A stretch of DNA of 64,000 nucleotides from Apricaphanius iberus (GCA_028564705.1 JAPXFQ010002465.1:1240001-1304000); one strand, 5' to 3'; counted from the first letter of the stretch, positions 1 to 14,500 are shown. Made by a program: numbers and translations. Notes: a model not told the origin generated them from the sequence alone.

Positions 1-669
1 TTTAAATCATCAATGTATCTGTATCTGAATGCATTATTCTGATGAGGTTTAAATAAAACTGGTTCACATGGCAGGATTTTTACGCCGATTCTCCCTTTCC
101 ATGCCGTGTTCCTTTTTTCCTTTTCTCTTGTTGAAACTAGTCCACAAACTATCACCAATGCCTCTTCCTCCTCAGTCACTATCTTTTATTTACTCCTAAA
201 TCAGGTTTTATCTTGAGGTTTTTAAAAGCTCCCCCTCCGAGCTGGAAACCTCCATGAATAAAATGAGCTGGTGTGGTTTGTCATTGTCATGCAGCCCCCC
301 CCCCCTTTTTATCACCATGTGTGACCTCTCAAGGGGTGGAAATCTTAGGACCATTTAAAAAATCTTTTTGTGAACTAGCCTTAAGTAGATAAGTGAGCTC
401 CTATTAACTGAAAATGTTTTATACCACTTCTCCTCAAGCTGGACTACATACTATAAATACAGAAAATGGTGGCTAGTCTAGTGGGTAGGAAACATCTCCC
501 TGCAGGGTACAGAATACTTCACTTCCTACCCGGAAGCAGCCAGCTTTACTTTAGAGCCATTTTCTCTCCATTGAATTAACCTGATATACCTGCTGTTTGA
601 TGTGCAGTTGGCTTCTTCAACTCTGTTGACACGAATTGTAAAACAGATATTGATTTTCACATTCTGCAG
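1..669. other. ulk2: ULK2 intron (upstream part), no gene
   Basis: Non-coding AT-rich sequence ending in the acceptor TTTTCACATTCTGCAG at 669. A short C-tract lies at about 297-305. No mobile element was recognised. Confidence 0.7.
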
Positions 670-1185
670 AATTCCCAGGGAGACATCTCCTCAACTTGGT
701 GACCTTTTGCTTGGGCTGCTGCAGAGGAATCAGAAAGACCGAATGGACTTTGGTGAGTGTTTATTGGGGGTCAGCACCCTGCTGTCCCACAGCCACAGTC
801 TGTCCTTAATCCACTACAACAGAAGAGATTTAGAAATGAACAATAGGAATTTTATTTGATTTCAGCCATTATTTCTGTACATTTTTACCAACATCTGCAT
901 AGAATTCCTACAACAAAATGGCTCTAATAGTAAAAGGGCTTTAAGCTCTCTGTTATTTAGCTAGTGGAGGATGTGAAAGCAGCAAGTCTGCTGTTTCTTT
1001 TCTCTTTTTGACTCCACTCTTTTTGGTTTTGGTGATTAGTGGTAATGAGAGGTTTTGCATAATTAGTGCTCTGCCTTCAGGCTTGTTTAAAAGTCTCATG
1101 CTCTGTCCTACATCTGTCATGACCTTCCCTACAGACACATTTTTCACTCATCCTTTCTTGGAACCATCGTCCACCATTAAAAAAT
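670..1185 (+). other. ulk2: ULK2 exons encoding the end of the kinase C-lobe
   Basis: Exons 670-752 and 1135-1185 encode the conserved RNQKDRMDF segment followed by [10 protein letters not shown]. This is the terminal helix region of the kinase fold, including the Arg of the conserved C-lobe salt bridge. The first exon starts with the last base of a split codon, so at least one more coding exon must lie upstream of position 1. The 669 bases before it show no other ULK2-like coding match and read as intron. Confidence 0.9.
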
Positions 1186-4100
1186 GTAAGTACTAAGATG
1201 ACCTTCTGGTGAAATTCCCCACATCTACTGCAGCCCAATATCTTGTAGATGCTAATAATGGCCTCCATGTTCCTTCAGCGTGTCCAGTGCCCGTCCCCAG
1301 CGTCCCCAATGCTGGGACTGAGGGTTCCTGTGGCTCCTCCCCATCCATCCGCTACAACTCCCCACCGGTGAGTTTGATAAATCTTCATTCAGTAGAGCTT
1401 ACTGTTAAATGGTTATTTTATTAGTACCTCCATGGAGCTGTAGTCCTTTTGTTCTAACTTAGCTCTAACCTACTGTATTAACCGCTCATTTAAAACCTGG
1501 GAAAGAAGAAGGTGGGCTCTTAAGCAACTTGCTTGGTACATCAGCCTTTCTTTACACAATGGCTCATCTTGCATCACTGCAGCATAATGAATGCAGAGCA
1601 AGTCATTTCTACTGTCTGTGTTCTAACCTGTGTGTCTCATTAATTTAAATGAAGTCACTGCTAGAATGGAAGCTGGAACTGCATCTTTGAATGCATAAAA
1701 CAGTTTAATGCTCTGGTTTTTCTCTTTATGCCCCCTCTCCCTCTGAACAGTCTCTTCCGGATATGCAGACCTTAGCAGAGGATGATCTGTCATCCCCTCC
1801 ACTCGGTCCTCCCAACTTCCTGCAGCTATCCAAAGAGTCTGCAGGAAGCACCAGCAGCAAGAACTCCAGCGACACTGACGATTTTGTTCTGGTGCCTCAT
1901 ATCTCCGCTGACAGCTGTAAGTGTCCAGGAAGGGGGTCGACATTTCAGAATCCAGCATGTTCTGTGACAGACAAGTTACCTGTGCTCTGTAGGACATGTT
2001 TCAGCGTGCTGTGTAGATCAGAGCAGCAAGATGTCAGACAATAAACGGTGATGTTATGATATCAATTACAAATAAACCAACAGTTCCCTGACTCCTTCAT
2101 CAGTATCCCTACTACACTTTAAGCTGTAGTGTCTTAGTCGCCACACTCTCCATCAGATGTGTGCATCCAGGCAGTTAAAGTCTATCCAACAGTTTAAATA
2201 TTATTGGCATGCAGAATTATCTCATCCAAGCAGAAGTCTACACCTTCTTCTTACAGAAACTTGATACCTTTGAGTCTGTTTCTCCCAGTAACAACGTCTA
2301 CACTGAAGACTGTTTTCACCATGACATGTTTAGGTTTGGTGCCTTTCCTGATCAGAAAAAGGTGACATTTTGTATCAGTCCGGGTGAAAATCAGCACATT
2401 CCTCTTACCGGATGATTCCTTGGTGCATCTCTGATCTTCAGACTTGCTGTCTCCCAACAGATTTGTTGCAAATATCTTATTGAATCTGAATTCAGGTTTA
2501 TAAAGCTTATTGGTGCTGACCCTGCATGTAAGCCCAGCTATGTGCAGGACTGCTTTGCTCCCTCTTTGGCCCACAGAAGTGGGTTGTTTCTGCAGGTAGT
2601 CAGCTGATCTTAGTCAAACACAGAACCACCTGAGGTCATTCTCCTCTATTTATTCTAGAAACTGAATGCATTCTAAATGACTGTCTTTAGACTGTACTGA
2701 GCATAATTATACCTTTTAAAGACGCACAATCATGCTGCCTTTTTACACTAATAAAATTTGGGTTGCTGAATATATTACAAATTTATTGCCATCTCAGTAT
2801 CAGTGTGTGCAATATTCATATTGCAAACCCCTGTTTGGAGTGCGCTAATTGTTAACTTGTATATTCCAAGTGTTATATACTTACTTTTCACATTTAATGT
2901 AATATTTACCCAGTTGGACAGAGTGTCAAGGCAACAGGTGCTCCCAGGAAACTCATGACTATGTCCAACATGTTGAACGTCAGAGTGATGGAAGAGCTGA
3001 TGAGCAAGAGAGGAAAGCAGAAAATAGACGTGATGCCATCATCGCAGTGTTTTCAATTATTGGCACCATTTTTCTGGTATCATGCAGCCAGAAGTAAAAC
3101 GAAGCAATGCATAACAGCTGCTCTAACACACACACACACACACACGTACACACTGGTCCTACCAGGCTGTAAGCTAACAGGGTAGAGAGGGAGCATTCTG
3201 TCTTTGGTTTATTATCTACTGTTACTCTCATTCATACTCAGTAAGGCTGCTGGACTCCTAATCATTGTGCTGGTGTGGTTTTCTTCTTCCTCCACAGATG
3301 ACCACCCAGTAGGAGCAGGTCACCGGCCGTCCAATGACTTCCTTATGTGTGGAGGGTGAGTACATCACTGTTATAATGCATTCCATGTGACTTTAGTTCT
3401 TAATTATATTTTAGTTTAAAACAAGAAAAACCTTCACAGTTAAAAGTAGAGATGTGTATTTTCGAGAATCTGGCGATCCGATAAGTATCATGATACAAAG
3501 TGGGGGATACAATACATTGCAGTACTATAAGCAAGACAATGTATTGGGATTTTTAAAACTGAATTTAACTGTAGAAAATCTGCAGCATCCTAAACACTCC
3601 AAGCGGTTTCATCCATAACGCAACATGTTTTATTGCTGGATCTATTTTAATCCTCTGGAGCAAAGGAGGTGAAAATGGCCACAAACTACTGGTCATACTA
3701 CTGTCATCATCAATGCTTCAGTTCAAATTCTTAAAAAAAACAAAACGATACTTTGCTATTGAGTATCAATACAATACATAATATATTGCAATGTATTGGT
3801 ATATCAATATTTTCTTAAATCTCTGGTTAACAGCCTAAGAATTTAGTCTTTTTTTCAAGCCTAGGTGACTACTTCTGTTGTTGGCATCGGGGTCACCAGC
3901 ATGTGGCTAAATGGGCATGTAGATGGCAACAGAAAGTCACATTCACAGTAAAACACGACTGCATGTGTTATGCAGACTTTCAAACAGAGGCCTCTATAAG
4001 TGCTGGTTTTAATAGGTGGGGTGTTTTTTCTTTTATCTGACTGTGGCTGGAATTGGTCTAAAATGTTAAGGTAACATCAAAGATTGAATTTTACATCCAA

Positions 4101-5555
4101 ATCCTCCTGGTATTATTTCCTGATCTTTGAAAATGAGGAAATATTTATATTTTATTAAACTGTCACAGAAAAAAAACCGAGATGTTTTGTCAGACCTGTC
4201 GAAGCATTTCTTGGTTTCATTAGCGTAATGGACATGTGGCATAATACCACTAGATTTCATTTTCCGTCCAGCCTTCACTTCACACCCATGTCTTGTTTTT
4301 CCTTGTTAGATATTTGTGGGTCAGACAGTCTTTCTTTGTTTTTCTATCACGTCATTGAAAAAGGTCCTCCTCCCAACATGGTGCGTTATTGCATACATGC
4401 TGCTGGTGAAGATGCATGTTAATTTCTGCATGATGAGTCAGCTACAAATCAGACACAGAGCCAAAAAAACAAGGTGGTGCTGCGCTAAAAACAGCACCAA
4501 CCATCAGAGGACTGCATGGATAAGAATAGCCTCAAACAACCAGCAGAGCTTCACCTGCAGCAGCAAACAGGGACTGTTGTTGTGCCTCAGATGTCTGGAG
4601 GTTATTTCAACATACAATTATACATCTAGTGATATTCTTTCTTTGTGAACATCAATGATCAGATTTGCCCACAGATTCTCAGGTGGATTTAGCTCTGGAG
4701 TTTCAATTCCAACAGCTTTCTTCTTCTCATGACTTGTGGCAGACTTTAAGCAGGATTTCTTAAAGCAGGATTTCTTGAAGCTGTATCTGGTACCACTCTT
4801 AATGTAGAGGCCAGTTTTGTGGTATTCAAAGCTAGCAGCTAAGCAGCTGATTGGTGGAGCTCCTCCACATTTAGCATTGACATCTTTGCTTCCTCTGAGT
4901 TTTGCTATGTGATCATATTTTATAATGAAACCCTGTTTAAAACCTCTCTGCAAAGTTTACTATTGTTCTGTAACAAACCTCTGAGGCATTTACAGAGCAG
5001 CTGTGGACTCTGCTTGTTTATATACAGTCCTCTGCATAAATGAGTACACCCCCTTTAAAAAGTATGAATTTAATCAGTAGCTCAATGAACAAAAGAACAA
5101 TTTTCCTAACTTTCCACAAGGCCGAGTTTTATTTTATTTTATTATTACACTTATTTAACTCGATAACATGAAATTAAGGTTAATAATCTAATTTAGATCA
5201 CAAAATCTTCAGTTTTGTAATGCCCTTTTATAGTCACCTGTCTGCTGGACACCTCATAAATGAAGCATTATACTCACCTTTGGTTGAATGCCTGTTAATT
5301 ATAAGTTTTAGTCTTAAGTGTGGCTTTTCTCCTAGGACTATAATTGGGGTGTACTCATTTTTGCAACATGGGCTTAAATTAATTTGTTACGGAAATCACT
5401 TTTTTGTGTCTAAATGAACAAATCTTGTTTGCAATCAATGGCCCACATTTGTTGGAGTATTTTGTATTATAGTATATCATACACAATGATGATTCTGAAA
5501 GGAAGCTAAAGGTTTTCTGACAAACGTAATTGGGTGTACTCATTTATGCAGAGCA

Positions 5556-5597
<42 letters not shown>

Positions 5598-8500
5598 TAC
5601 CGTTCAAAAGTTTGGGGTCACCCAAACAATTTTGTGTTTTCCATGAAAAGTCACACTTATTCACCACCATACGTTGTGAAATGAATAAAAAATAGAGTCA
5701 AGACATTGACAAGGTTAGAAATAATGATTTTTATTTGAAATAAGATTGTTTTTACATCAAACTTTGCTTTCATCAAAGAATCCTCCATTTGCAGCAATTA
5801 CAGCATTGCAGACCTTTGGCATTCTAGCTGTTAATTTGTTGAGGTAATCTGGAGAAATTGCACCCCACGCTTCTAGAAGCAGCTCCCACAATTTGGATTG
5901 GTTGGATGGGCACTTCTTGCGTACCATACGGTCAAGCTGCTCCCACAACAGCTCAACGGGGTTCAAATCTGGTGACTGCGCTGGCCACTCCATTACCGAT
6001 AGAATACCAGCTGCCTGCTTCTTCTCTAAATAGTTCTTGCACAATTTCGAGGTGTGTTTTGGGTCATTGTCCTGTTGTAGGATGAAATTGGCTCCAATCA
6101 AGCGCTGTCCACTGGGTATGGCATGGCGTTGCAAAATGGAGTGATAGCCTTCCTTATTCAGAATCCCTTTTACCCTGTACAAATCTCCCACCTTACCAGC
6201 ACCAAAGCAACCCCAGACCATCACATTACCTCCACCATGCTTAACAGATGGCGTCAGGCATTCTTCCAGCATCTTTTCAGTTGTTCTGCGTCTCACAAAC
6301 GTTCTTCTTTGTGAATCCAAACACCTCAAACTTGGATTCATCCGTCCACAGCACTTTTTTCCAGTCTTCCTCTGTCCAATGTCTGTGTTCTTTTGCCCAT
6401 CTTAATCTTTTTCTTTTATTGGCCAGTCTCAGATATGGCTTTTTCTTTGCCACTCTGCCCTGAAGCCCAGAATCCCGCAGCCGCCTCTTCACTGTAGATG
6501 TTGACACTGGTGTTTTGCGGGTACTATTTAATGAAGATGCCAGTTGGGGACCTGTGAGGCGTCTGTTTCTCAAACTAGAGACTCTAATGTACTTATCTTC
6601 TTGCTCAGTTGTGCAACGCGGCCTCCCACTTCTTTTCTACTCTGGTTAGAGCCTGTTTGTGCTGTCCTCTGAAGGGAGTAGTACACACCGTTGTAGGAAA
6701 TCTTCAATTTCTTAGCAATTTCTCGCATGGAATAGCCTTCATTTCTAAGAACAAGAATAGACTGTCGAGTTTCAGATGAAAGTTCTCTTTTTCTGGCCAT
6801 TTTGAGCGTTTAATTGACCCCACAAATGTGATGCTCCAGAAACTCAATCTGCTCAAAGGAAGGTCAGTTTTGTAGCTTCTGTACCGAGCTAAACTGTTTT
6901 CAGATGTGTGAACATGATTGCACAAGGGTTTTCTAATCATCAATTAGCCTTCTGAGCCAATGAGCAAACACATTGTACCATTAGAACACTGGAGTGATAG
7001 TTGCTGGAAATGGGCCTCTATACACCTATGTAGATATTGCACCAAAAACCAGACATTTGCAGCTAGAATAGTCATTTACCACATTAGCAATGTATAGCGT
7101 GTGTTTCTTTAAAGTTAAGACTAGTTTAAAGTTATCTTCATTGAAAAGTACAGTGCTTTTCCTTCAAAAATAAGGACATTTCAATGTGACCCCAAACTTT
7201 TGAACGGTAGTGTATATATATATATTAGACATGCAACGATACCACTTTTTTCAAACCCATACGATACGGATACTTGGATCAGAGTACTTGCTGATAAACC
7301 AGCTGGTCAGCAGCACAGGAGCACCACAAGGGACTGTACTCTCACCATTCCTTTTCACTCTGTACACCTCAGACTTTCAGTATAAGACGGAGACCTGTCA
7401 TCTGCAGAAATACTCGGATGAATCTGCAATTGTTGGGTGCATCAGAGATGGAGAAGAAGCTGAATACAGAGAGCTGGTGGAGCGCTTTGTGGCATGGTGT
7501 GGAAAAAATCATCTTATCTTGAATGTGAACAAAACAAAGGAGATGATTGTAGATTTCAGAAGAAACGGGGATAAGTCAAATATTGTTTCCATCATGGGAG
7601 AAGAAGTGGAGTTGGTTGAGGAGTACAGATACCTCGGAGTTCACCTGGACAACAGACTGGACTGGAGAATGAACAGTCAAGCCGTCTACAAGAAGGGACA
7701 GAGCAGACTGGACTTTTTGAGGAAGCTGAGGTCCTTCAAGGTTTGCAGCAAGATGCTCCAAGTCTTCTACAAGTCTGTTGTGGAGAACGTTATCTCTTCA
7801 TCCATCATCTGTTGGGGCAGCAGCATCAGAGCCAGGGACTTAAACGGCTCAACAACCTGATAAAAAAGGCTGGTTCTGTTCTGGGGACGACTGTGGAACA
7901 ACTGGAGATAATGATGCATAGAAGGATTCTTCATAAAATTAAAAAGATTATGGACAACCCTGAGCGTCCTCTTCATGAGACTATCCTACAGCAACAGAGT
8001 ATATTCAGTCGGAGGCTTCTTCAGTTTCGCTGCAACACAGACCGCTACAGGAAATCCTTTCTCCCCACAGACATCATGATCTACAACAACTCATTGAAAA
8101 ATGAATTATTTATGAGCTTCAAATACACTTAATTTCCCTCTGGGATCAATAAAATATTTTTGGATTGAATTGAACTGAAAGAGTACCATTGCCGATACTT
8201 CTACCACACAAATGAATTGGAATGCAGGTTTCATTTTCTTATCTGCTTGCTGCAACAAATGATGGTGAATTAAATATAATAACAAAAATATTAAAACGTT
8301 AAAATATTAAAACAAAAGTTTAAGTTAAAATTAACATTTTTGCACAGTTTCCACATTTTAAGTATCATATTCTAATTTAGTATGCTAATCTAGTAAAATA
8401 CACCTGTAATCTAAAAAAATATTACAGGTACTTTTCGTGTCATTCTATCATGGGGATTAGATGCAATTATTCTATCAATAAACTGAAAAATTGCTCAAAT

Positions 8501-11500
8501 CTGCATTTTCTTCCATCTAGATTACAAAACCACTGATTGGTTCCTAATCAATGTTGTTAAAAGTATTAAGAACCAGTGTGGAAGCTCCAAACAGCCACAG
8601 TTTGCAGGCCACTGGTAAAGATGCATAACCTTCTAACTCAGGCTGAGCGATAAAGTTTAAAAATGAAAAAAAAAAAAAAAATGTTCAAGACAAATCTGAC
8701 TTACAATTTTAGTCCTTTTTTTGCCCACTGGTGTTTCCTTAAAAGCAAATTTTGACTGACAAAATATTTTGAAAAATGTTATTTTAATCATCCTGTGTTG
8801 AAGCTGATGTGAATTCAAAGTCCAACTAAAACAAGCTGTAAAGCATCCTTGTAAAACAAGATGCTTCTCGCTGGATGGATTGACATCTCTCTGAGCTATG
8901 GAAGTTTGAGCCCTGACCTGTTTCTATGTCTGTCCCTTTCTTACCGCAGCCATTTGTTTGTTAGATTCTTCTCTCTGCCGCCTGCTTCCTTTACGTCAAT
9001 AGCTGTTACATAAGTAAGTTAACCATTGACACTGGAAGAAACTGTTCTGAATTACAGAAGAATACTTTGTTGACCGCAATAACGCTGTGCTCGCCTAATT
9101 TGTAGAGGTGTTTATCTTTTGTATACGCTTTGTTCTGAATCAGTTGGGTTAAGAAACATGGAGGCAAAGGAATAGAGAGAAAAGAAAGCAATGGCTGAGG
9201 GGGGTGGGGGGTGGCTTTTTGTTGTCCCAGAGAGTCAATGAACAGGATGCATGATGGGTAACAGAACCGGGTTTTGTAGCTGTGTTAGGCCACATCCCCC
9301 TCTGCTGGCCTTCTTGGTTAAAAGGCAGATGGCCACATTTCCAACCCTCCACCATCTATAGTGCGCCTCAGTTGCGATCGATGAAACTGGAGGACGCGTT
9401 TGCATGGGTTTCATAATCATCTGATTGCTGTTGGAGTGTGGAGAAAGGCAGCCTGTGGTGATGTTTAGATCTCATATGTAGGCATGTCAGAGTGAGGCTG
9501 ATCCCTCTGTGCTGCTTTGTCTGGACTAGCCCTCCTCTCACACGTCTCTCTTTAAGAACCTCCCAGTGTTTACACAACACTGCTTCCTGTTACATCCACC
9601 AATCCGCTGTAGTCTAGAGTCTTCCTGTCGGGTCACTCGGTCATGACTGTAAGTCCAGAACATTGTGCGTCCTTTGGAATAACACAGCAATGCAGATGCA
9701 CTTCCCCTCCCGTGTTTGATAACACTGAGTCCTGGTCCAACATGTGCCACGGACTGCCCCCAGCCCCGCCTTCAGCAGAGTATGCTTCAAGCTCATTGGT
9801 TGTTTAGCTTTGTTTAGAGGGAAGTCCAGCCCCTGTTTTTTCTCCCAGTATTGAAGTTCTACAACCTTCTACCCGTCTGCTCAAACAAAAACCTGGAAGC
9901 TATCGAACAGGTCTGGCTTGGTTTGCTCATACACTAGCAGTGGGACACTAGCACACTTCTGCTATTATGGGATTAGATGTCCCTGAGGAGATTCTTCAAA
10001 GATGGAATCATCAGCCTAAAGCTGGATGTCTCGCCTCACTTTACCCCCCGTTTTTCTCCCCCAGGCAACCGCAGCAGCCCACCCAAGGACAGACTACTAT
10101 GGTGTCCCCTCGGGCAGAAACCACCCCCATTCCTGTTCCCACCCAGGTGCGCAATTACCAGCGGATCAAGCAGAACCTCTCCAGCAGCCCGACTACCACT
10201 CTCTACAGCTCACCCAGGTATCCTCTCTGTCTGCTCTGGAAAACTACGTGATATTAATTTATCGTAGGTTAAACTGTCTAAATGAAATCACTGACAATTA
10301 TTGCATCAGATCAGACGTTGCTCTGTAATTACATCAACTGCGAGATTGTTTCATGCTTGGGGGGGGGGGGGGGGGGCATGTTCTGGTGATGGAGGTGAAG
10401 AAGTTATAAAGAACCTGGCACCTGAATTATCTCTATAGGGTAATAATGAGATTATTTTCACCGTCTGTCTTCTGAAAGCTGAGACTGACTGAATGTTTTG
10501 GTAGCAGATTTAATAATTAGGCTGTTAATATAATGTTTTCTGTTTGTCAGTCTGAAGATTGGAATCTCTTGAATGTCTGTGCCTGCAGCAGGTTCTGTTG
10601 ACCAACATAAGTCAATGTGAGGTTCTGATACGGGAGAACAAGCCACGTCCCTCTGATCCATCCTAGCTAGCTGTGCTTGCTTTAACGGCAGATTATTGGT
10701 GTAAAACATGAATTATTGTTTGAAGGTCCACTTTTATTGCAGCGGTATTGCTGTAAATGTGTGGAGTAATGAGTAAACACAAAGTTCTGAATTTTGGTTT
10801 TTTCACATACTGGAGTTTGGAAGATGAACGTTGTGTCCAAAGCTTTGGTTCTAAATCCAGTTTTACTAACCAACGTGTGTGTAGAACTGGTGTGTGAAAT
10901 AACCAGGTCCATCTGAATTTGAATATATTTTGGTACTTAGAGGCATTTGTTGTGATAAAAATTGCTTCCAGTTCAGCCACTTTTTCCACACATCCTCAGG
11001 GTTCCTAGATTTGGTTGTTACATAGAATGGTGCTGATTTAGTTTGTTAAAGACGCTGTGGAGAGTTAGATTTATTATAGAGCTCAGAGTAACACTTTAAT
11101 GAATGCTGCTAATGGAAAAGCTTCTTTAACTTTTTAACATTCTCTGAAAGTTGGTTTGTTCTTATTTCTTTTGGGTTTTCAGGTCAGGAACAGTAAGGCG
11201 CTCCAACACAAGTCCTATGGGCTTCCCCAAGGTGGGCTCAGGCTCTCCCAGCTCAGCAGACGCCCCTCAGATGGCGTGCCGGCGCCTCTCTACCGGCAGC
11301 TCTCGGCCCTACTCTCCTTCACCGCTAGGTAAGACACCAATCCAGTCATGTCAGATGGAACATGGCGGCCTAAAGCCTGACACGCATGAAGCTGAGATAT
11401 TCTGCTACGGTTTGTGTTTGCAGTGGGTACCATCCCTGAGCAGCTGGGCCACTGCTGCTGCCACCTGCAGAACCAGGAGGTTCGCAGCCGCAGCTCTTCA

Positions 11501-14500
11501 GGAGGTCAGTTTGTGTCTAAATCCCTCAACATCCTGCACACTGAGACATTGGCTTGATTATGAAGATGTGGGTTTTTATAACAGCAAACATTAGATATTA
11601 AACCTTCCAAATAGTTCAGTTTGAGGCAGCAGTATTGATTAGTAAAGACTTAGTTGTCATGATGACTTGTTTTGCTTCAGACAAAGCTGGTACTCATCAG
11701 GGCTAACCTTCCTGTTATCTGTTCTTGTTTCTGATTGGCTAGAAACGGAGTGACTAAGACTAAGATGAATCCACCAGGATTACTTTTTGCTGTCTTTTTG
11801 TTTTGACGTTAAAGCAGTTTCAGAAGTAAAGACGGCTCACAGCTAACAAACATCTGAGTCATGTCAGTCTGTCTCTAGTGTTGGGCTGACATCAACCCAC
11901 AAAGATCTTACGGGTATTTTTCACATCTTTGGTAAAACAAACCTGGCTTAGTGTAGATGTGAATACAGCGACTTGGCCTCCTGGACACATCTGATTAACA
12001 AACGGACCGAACGTTCTCACATTGTTCCTAGTGATGGGTTTTTGTTCTCTTGAAGTTTTCTCTTTGTGAAAGTTAACCGAACGACACAAAGATTTGAAAC
12101 AAGTTAAATGAACCATATTTGTGAGGTTGCCTTAAATCCAACTTAACATGGATTCCTGCCGCAGCCACAGACACTTGGTTGGATTCATTCTGATTTAGTC
12201 TCTCTACGTCCTGTAGGCTCCCCGGTTCCGTCCTCTCAGCTCCTTGGGGCTCGGCTCCAAAGCGCTCCGACGCTGACCGACTTCTACCAGACCAGACAGA
12301 AGCTTCATAAGCAGCTGTCTGACCCTGTGCAGCCTTCCTCCTGCTCCTCTTCATCCTCCTGTAGCCACTCCCCCCAGCTCGGCCGGCCAGCTAATCTTGG
12401 CTCTTCCCCCACCAAGTTGTTGGGAACTTCGCCGCGAACGTCTGACTGGCTTCAGAGGTCCCCACTGCCAACAATCATTGGTTCCCCCACCAAGGTGAGA
12501 GCCGTTATCAGCATGTATGGTGTGGAGGTCGTTCATGCTAGAGGGTGACACGGGAATCAGTTATCGCTCCCGTCCCGTCCTGATCACGTGACAGCCCCCC
12601 CCCCCCAAAAAAAACTTCAGAGAGAAAGACTCCCGTACCGACCCGAATCCTGTAGATTAGTAATTTACATCCTATGGCGCTCGCTCCCCGCCCCCCTTTA
12701 AACCATAGGGTAGCACAGTATCAAAGATCATCTGTTTAGCTTTATCCGCCGTCTTTATCCATATCCTGCATTCTCGTTGTTTGGCCAGCTTACCACGTCA
12801 TGATTGGACTCGATTCGTCTGACTACCGAACTATTAAGATACACGCATTTTCAGTCGGATATCATATGCTTACCAGTTTATCCAGGTGGCGTAGCAACAA
12901 CGTAGCAGTTTCAGTTTGGGTGCGTGCCGTGTAGTAGACCCAATGGAATTGCATTTTGCAGCGGAGTTAATAACCACACACATTGGCACCGCATCGCAGC
13001 GTCATTTTTTTAAACCTAATTCCCTGATATCTGAAAAAAAAAAAACAAATTTCCGGTATCCCGTCCGATCCCGTGGATTATTTCCTGTCCCGTCCCGATC
13101 ACGTTACCAACAGTGAAATTGACTCCCGTCCCGTGGAATCCTGCAGGAATCTTGTGAACCGTGGGAATCCCAAAAAATTGGCACCCTCTAGTTCATGCTG
13201 ATTCAGCTCATATTACTTTTTCTTCTTCACCTGTGTTTGTGTTCAGACGATTTCTGCACCGTTCAAGATTCCAAAAACACAGGCGTCCTGTAACCTGATG
13301 GCTCTGGCCGACGGTCCGCTTCCCAGCAAGGCGCTGGCAGACTGCCGGGACGTCTGCAGCCACCACTGCAGCCCCTATCTGACAGGACGCGCCGCTGCCC
13401 CAGAGGCCAGCAGAACCTTTGGCAGGTAGACCGCCACTAAGTTTAATCCACTCTGATGGCGTACAGAAGCGCCTGAGAGTGTTTGTTCACACACCGCCTT
13501 TCAGTCCATCCCACATCTGTACACAGTTCATCTGGACTGATGTCATCCTAATATGGGATGTTGCTATGTGGTTTCCTCATAGGTCTGTCAGTACAGGTCG
13601 TCTGTCTGAACAACCAATCAGGATCACTCTGGGTGGACAAGCTTACCAGGGCAGCACCGACAGCCTGAACACCGAGCGACCAATGGACACAGGTACACAG
13701 CAATTTTTTGCGACTGACAGATTTCACACTATTTGGAGTTAGTCCCCCTTTACCTTGAAACCCCAAAATAAATCTAGCTACCTAGTTCAGTAGATGACCA
13801 TCTAATTAGCTAATAGAGTCACTCTGGGTGTAATTTATACACTCAGTATAAATCCAGGGACTGACCTTAGATGGTGTTAAATGGGGTGTGCGATATGACT
13901 ATTTAAGACCGTGTTACGATCTACACCACTGACGATCTGTCAATTTAGAGATTGTTTTATCACGATTCACATTTCTGAAGCTGTATGTCAGCCTCTGTAT
14001 GCGAAGGGAAGCCTCTGCTCTCTCCCTGCTCTTTGCAATTGAAGGAGAGCATCAAGGCAAGGGATCGCAACACCTCAAACTTGTTTATTAATTGGAAAAA
14101 AAAGGCATCCCAAACAACATGAGAGCCAGCTGGCAGCTTAAGCTGAAAAGCTGACTGCAGCTGCAGCGCTTCTTCCTTTCAGCAAACTCTAGCACGGACA
14201 AAACTCACTTCCTACGACAGAGACTGAAAACAAGCGAGTTGCCCAGCTGAATTAAAAAATGTTTTTTGTCAAACACCACCATTCTACACATTTACACTGA
14301 ATGCAGAGAGAGTTTCAATATTAAGCATATTTGGATGGATGGATGAATAATACTTCACAGTATTACTGCAGTGTTAGAACTGCTTACACTACACTCTACC
14401 TTCATTATCTTATAGCAGCAGCACTTTGTATACCATTGTGTTTTTACACTACATTGTTAACACGTTTTTATTAGACAGCTTTATGGTTGCCCATTTATAA

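Larger units (their letters stand above)
3356..10064. other. ulk2: Large ULK2 intron rich in transposons
   Basis: A 6.7-kb intron between exons 3298-3355 and 10065-10217. Recognised contents: a MITE (3447-3825), a possible Tc1 remnant (about 4618-4720), a deleted Tc1 copy (5035-5558), a (TA)n tract, a full-length Tc1 element (5595-7212) and a LINE fragment (about 7290-8170). From 8170 to 9960 no element was recognised apart from an A-run near 8668. Around 9740-9850 there is a GC-box-like CCCCGCC and an inverted CCAAT, discussed as a possible internal promoter. Confidence 0.75.

Noticed and set aside
1623..1997. 124-codon minus-strand frame over a ULK2 exon
   Set aside because: Antisense shadow of exon 1751-1916.
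11151..11594. 147-codon + strand frame treated as one exon
   Set aside because: The conserved ULK2 protein requires two exons (11183-11328 and 11424-11504) with an intron between; the long frame reads through in part out of frame.
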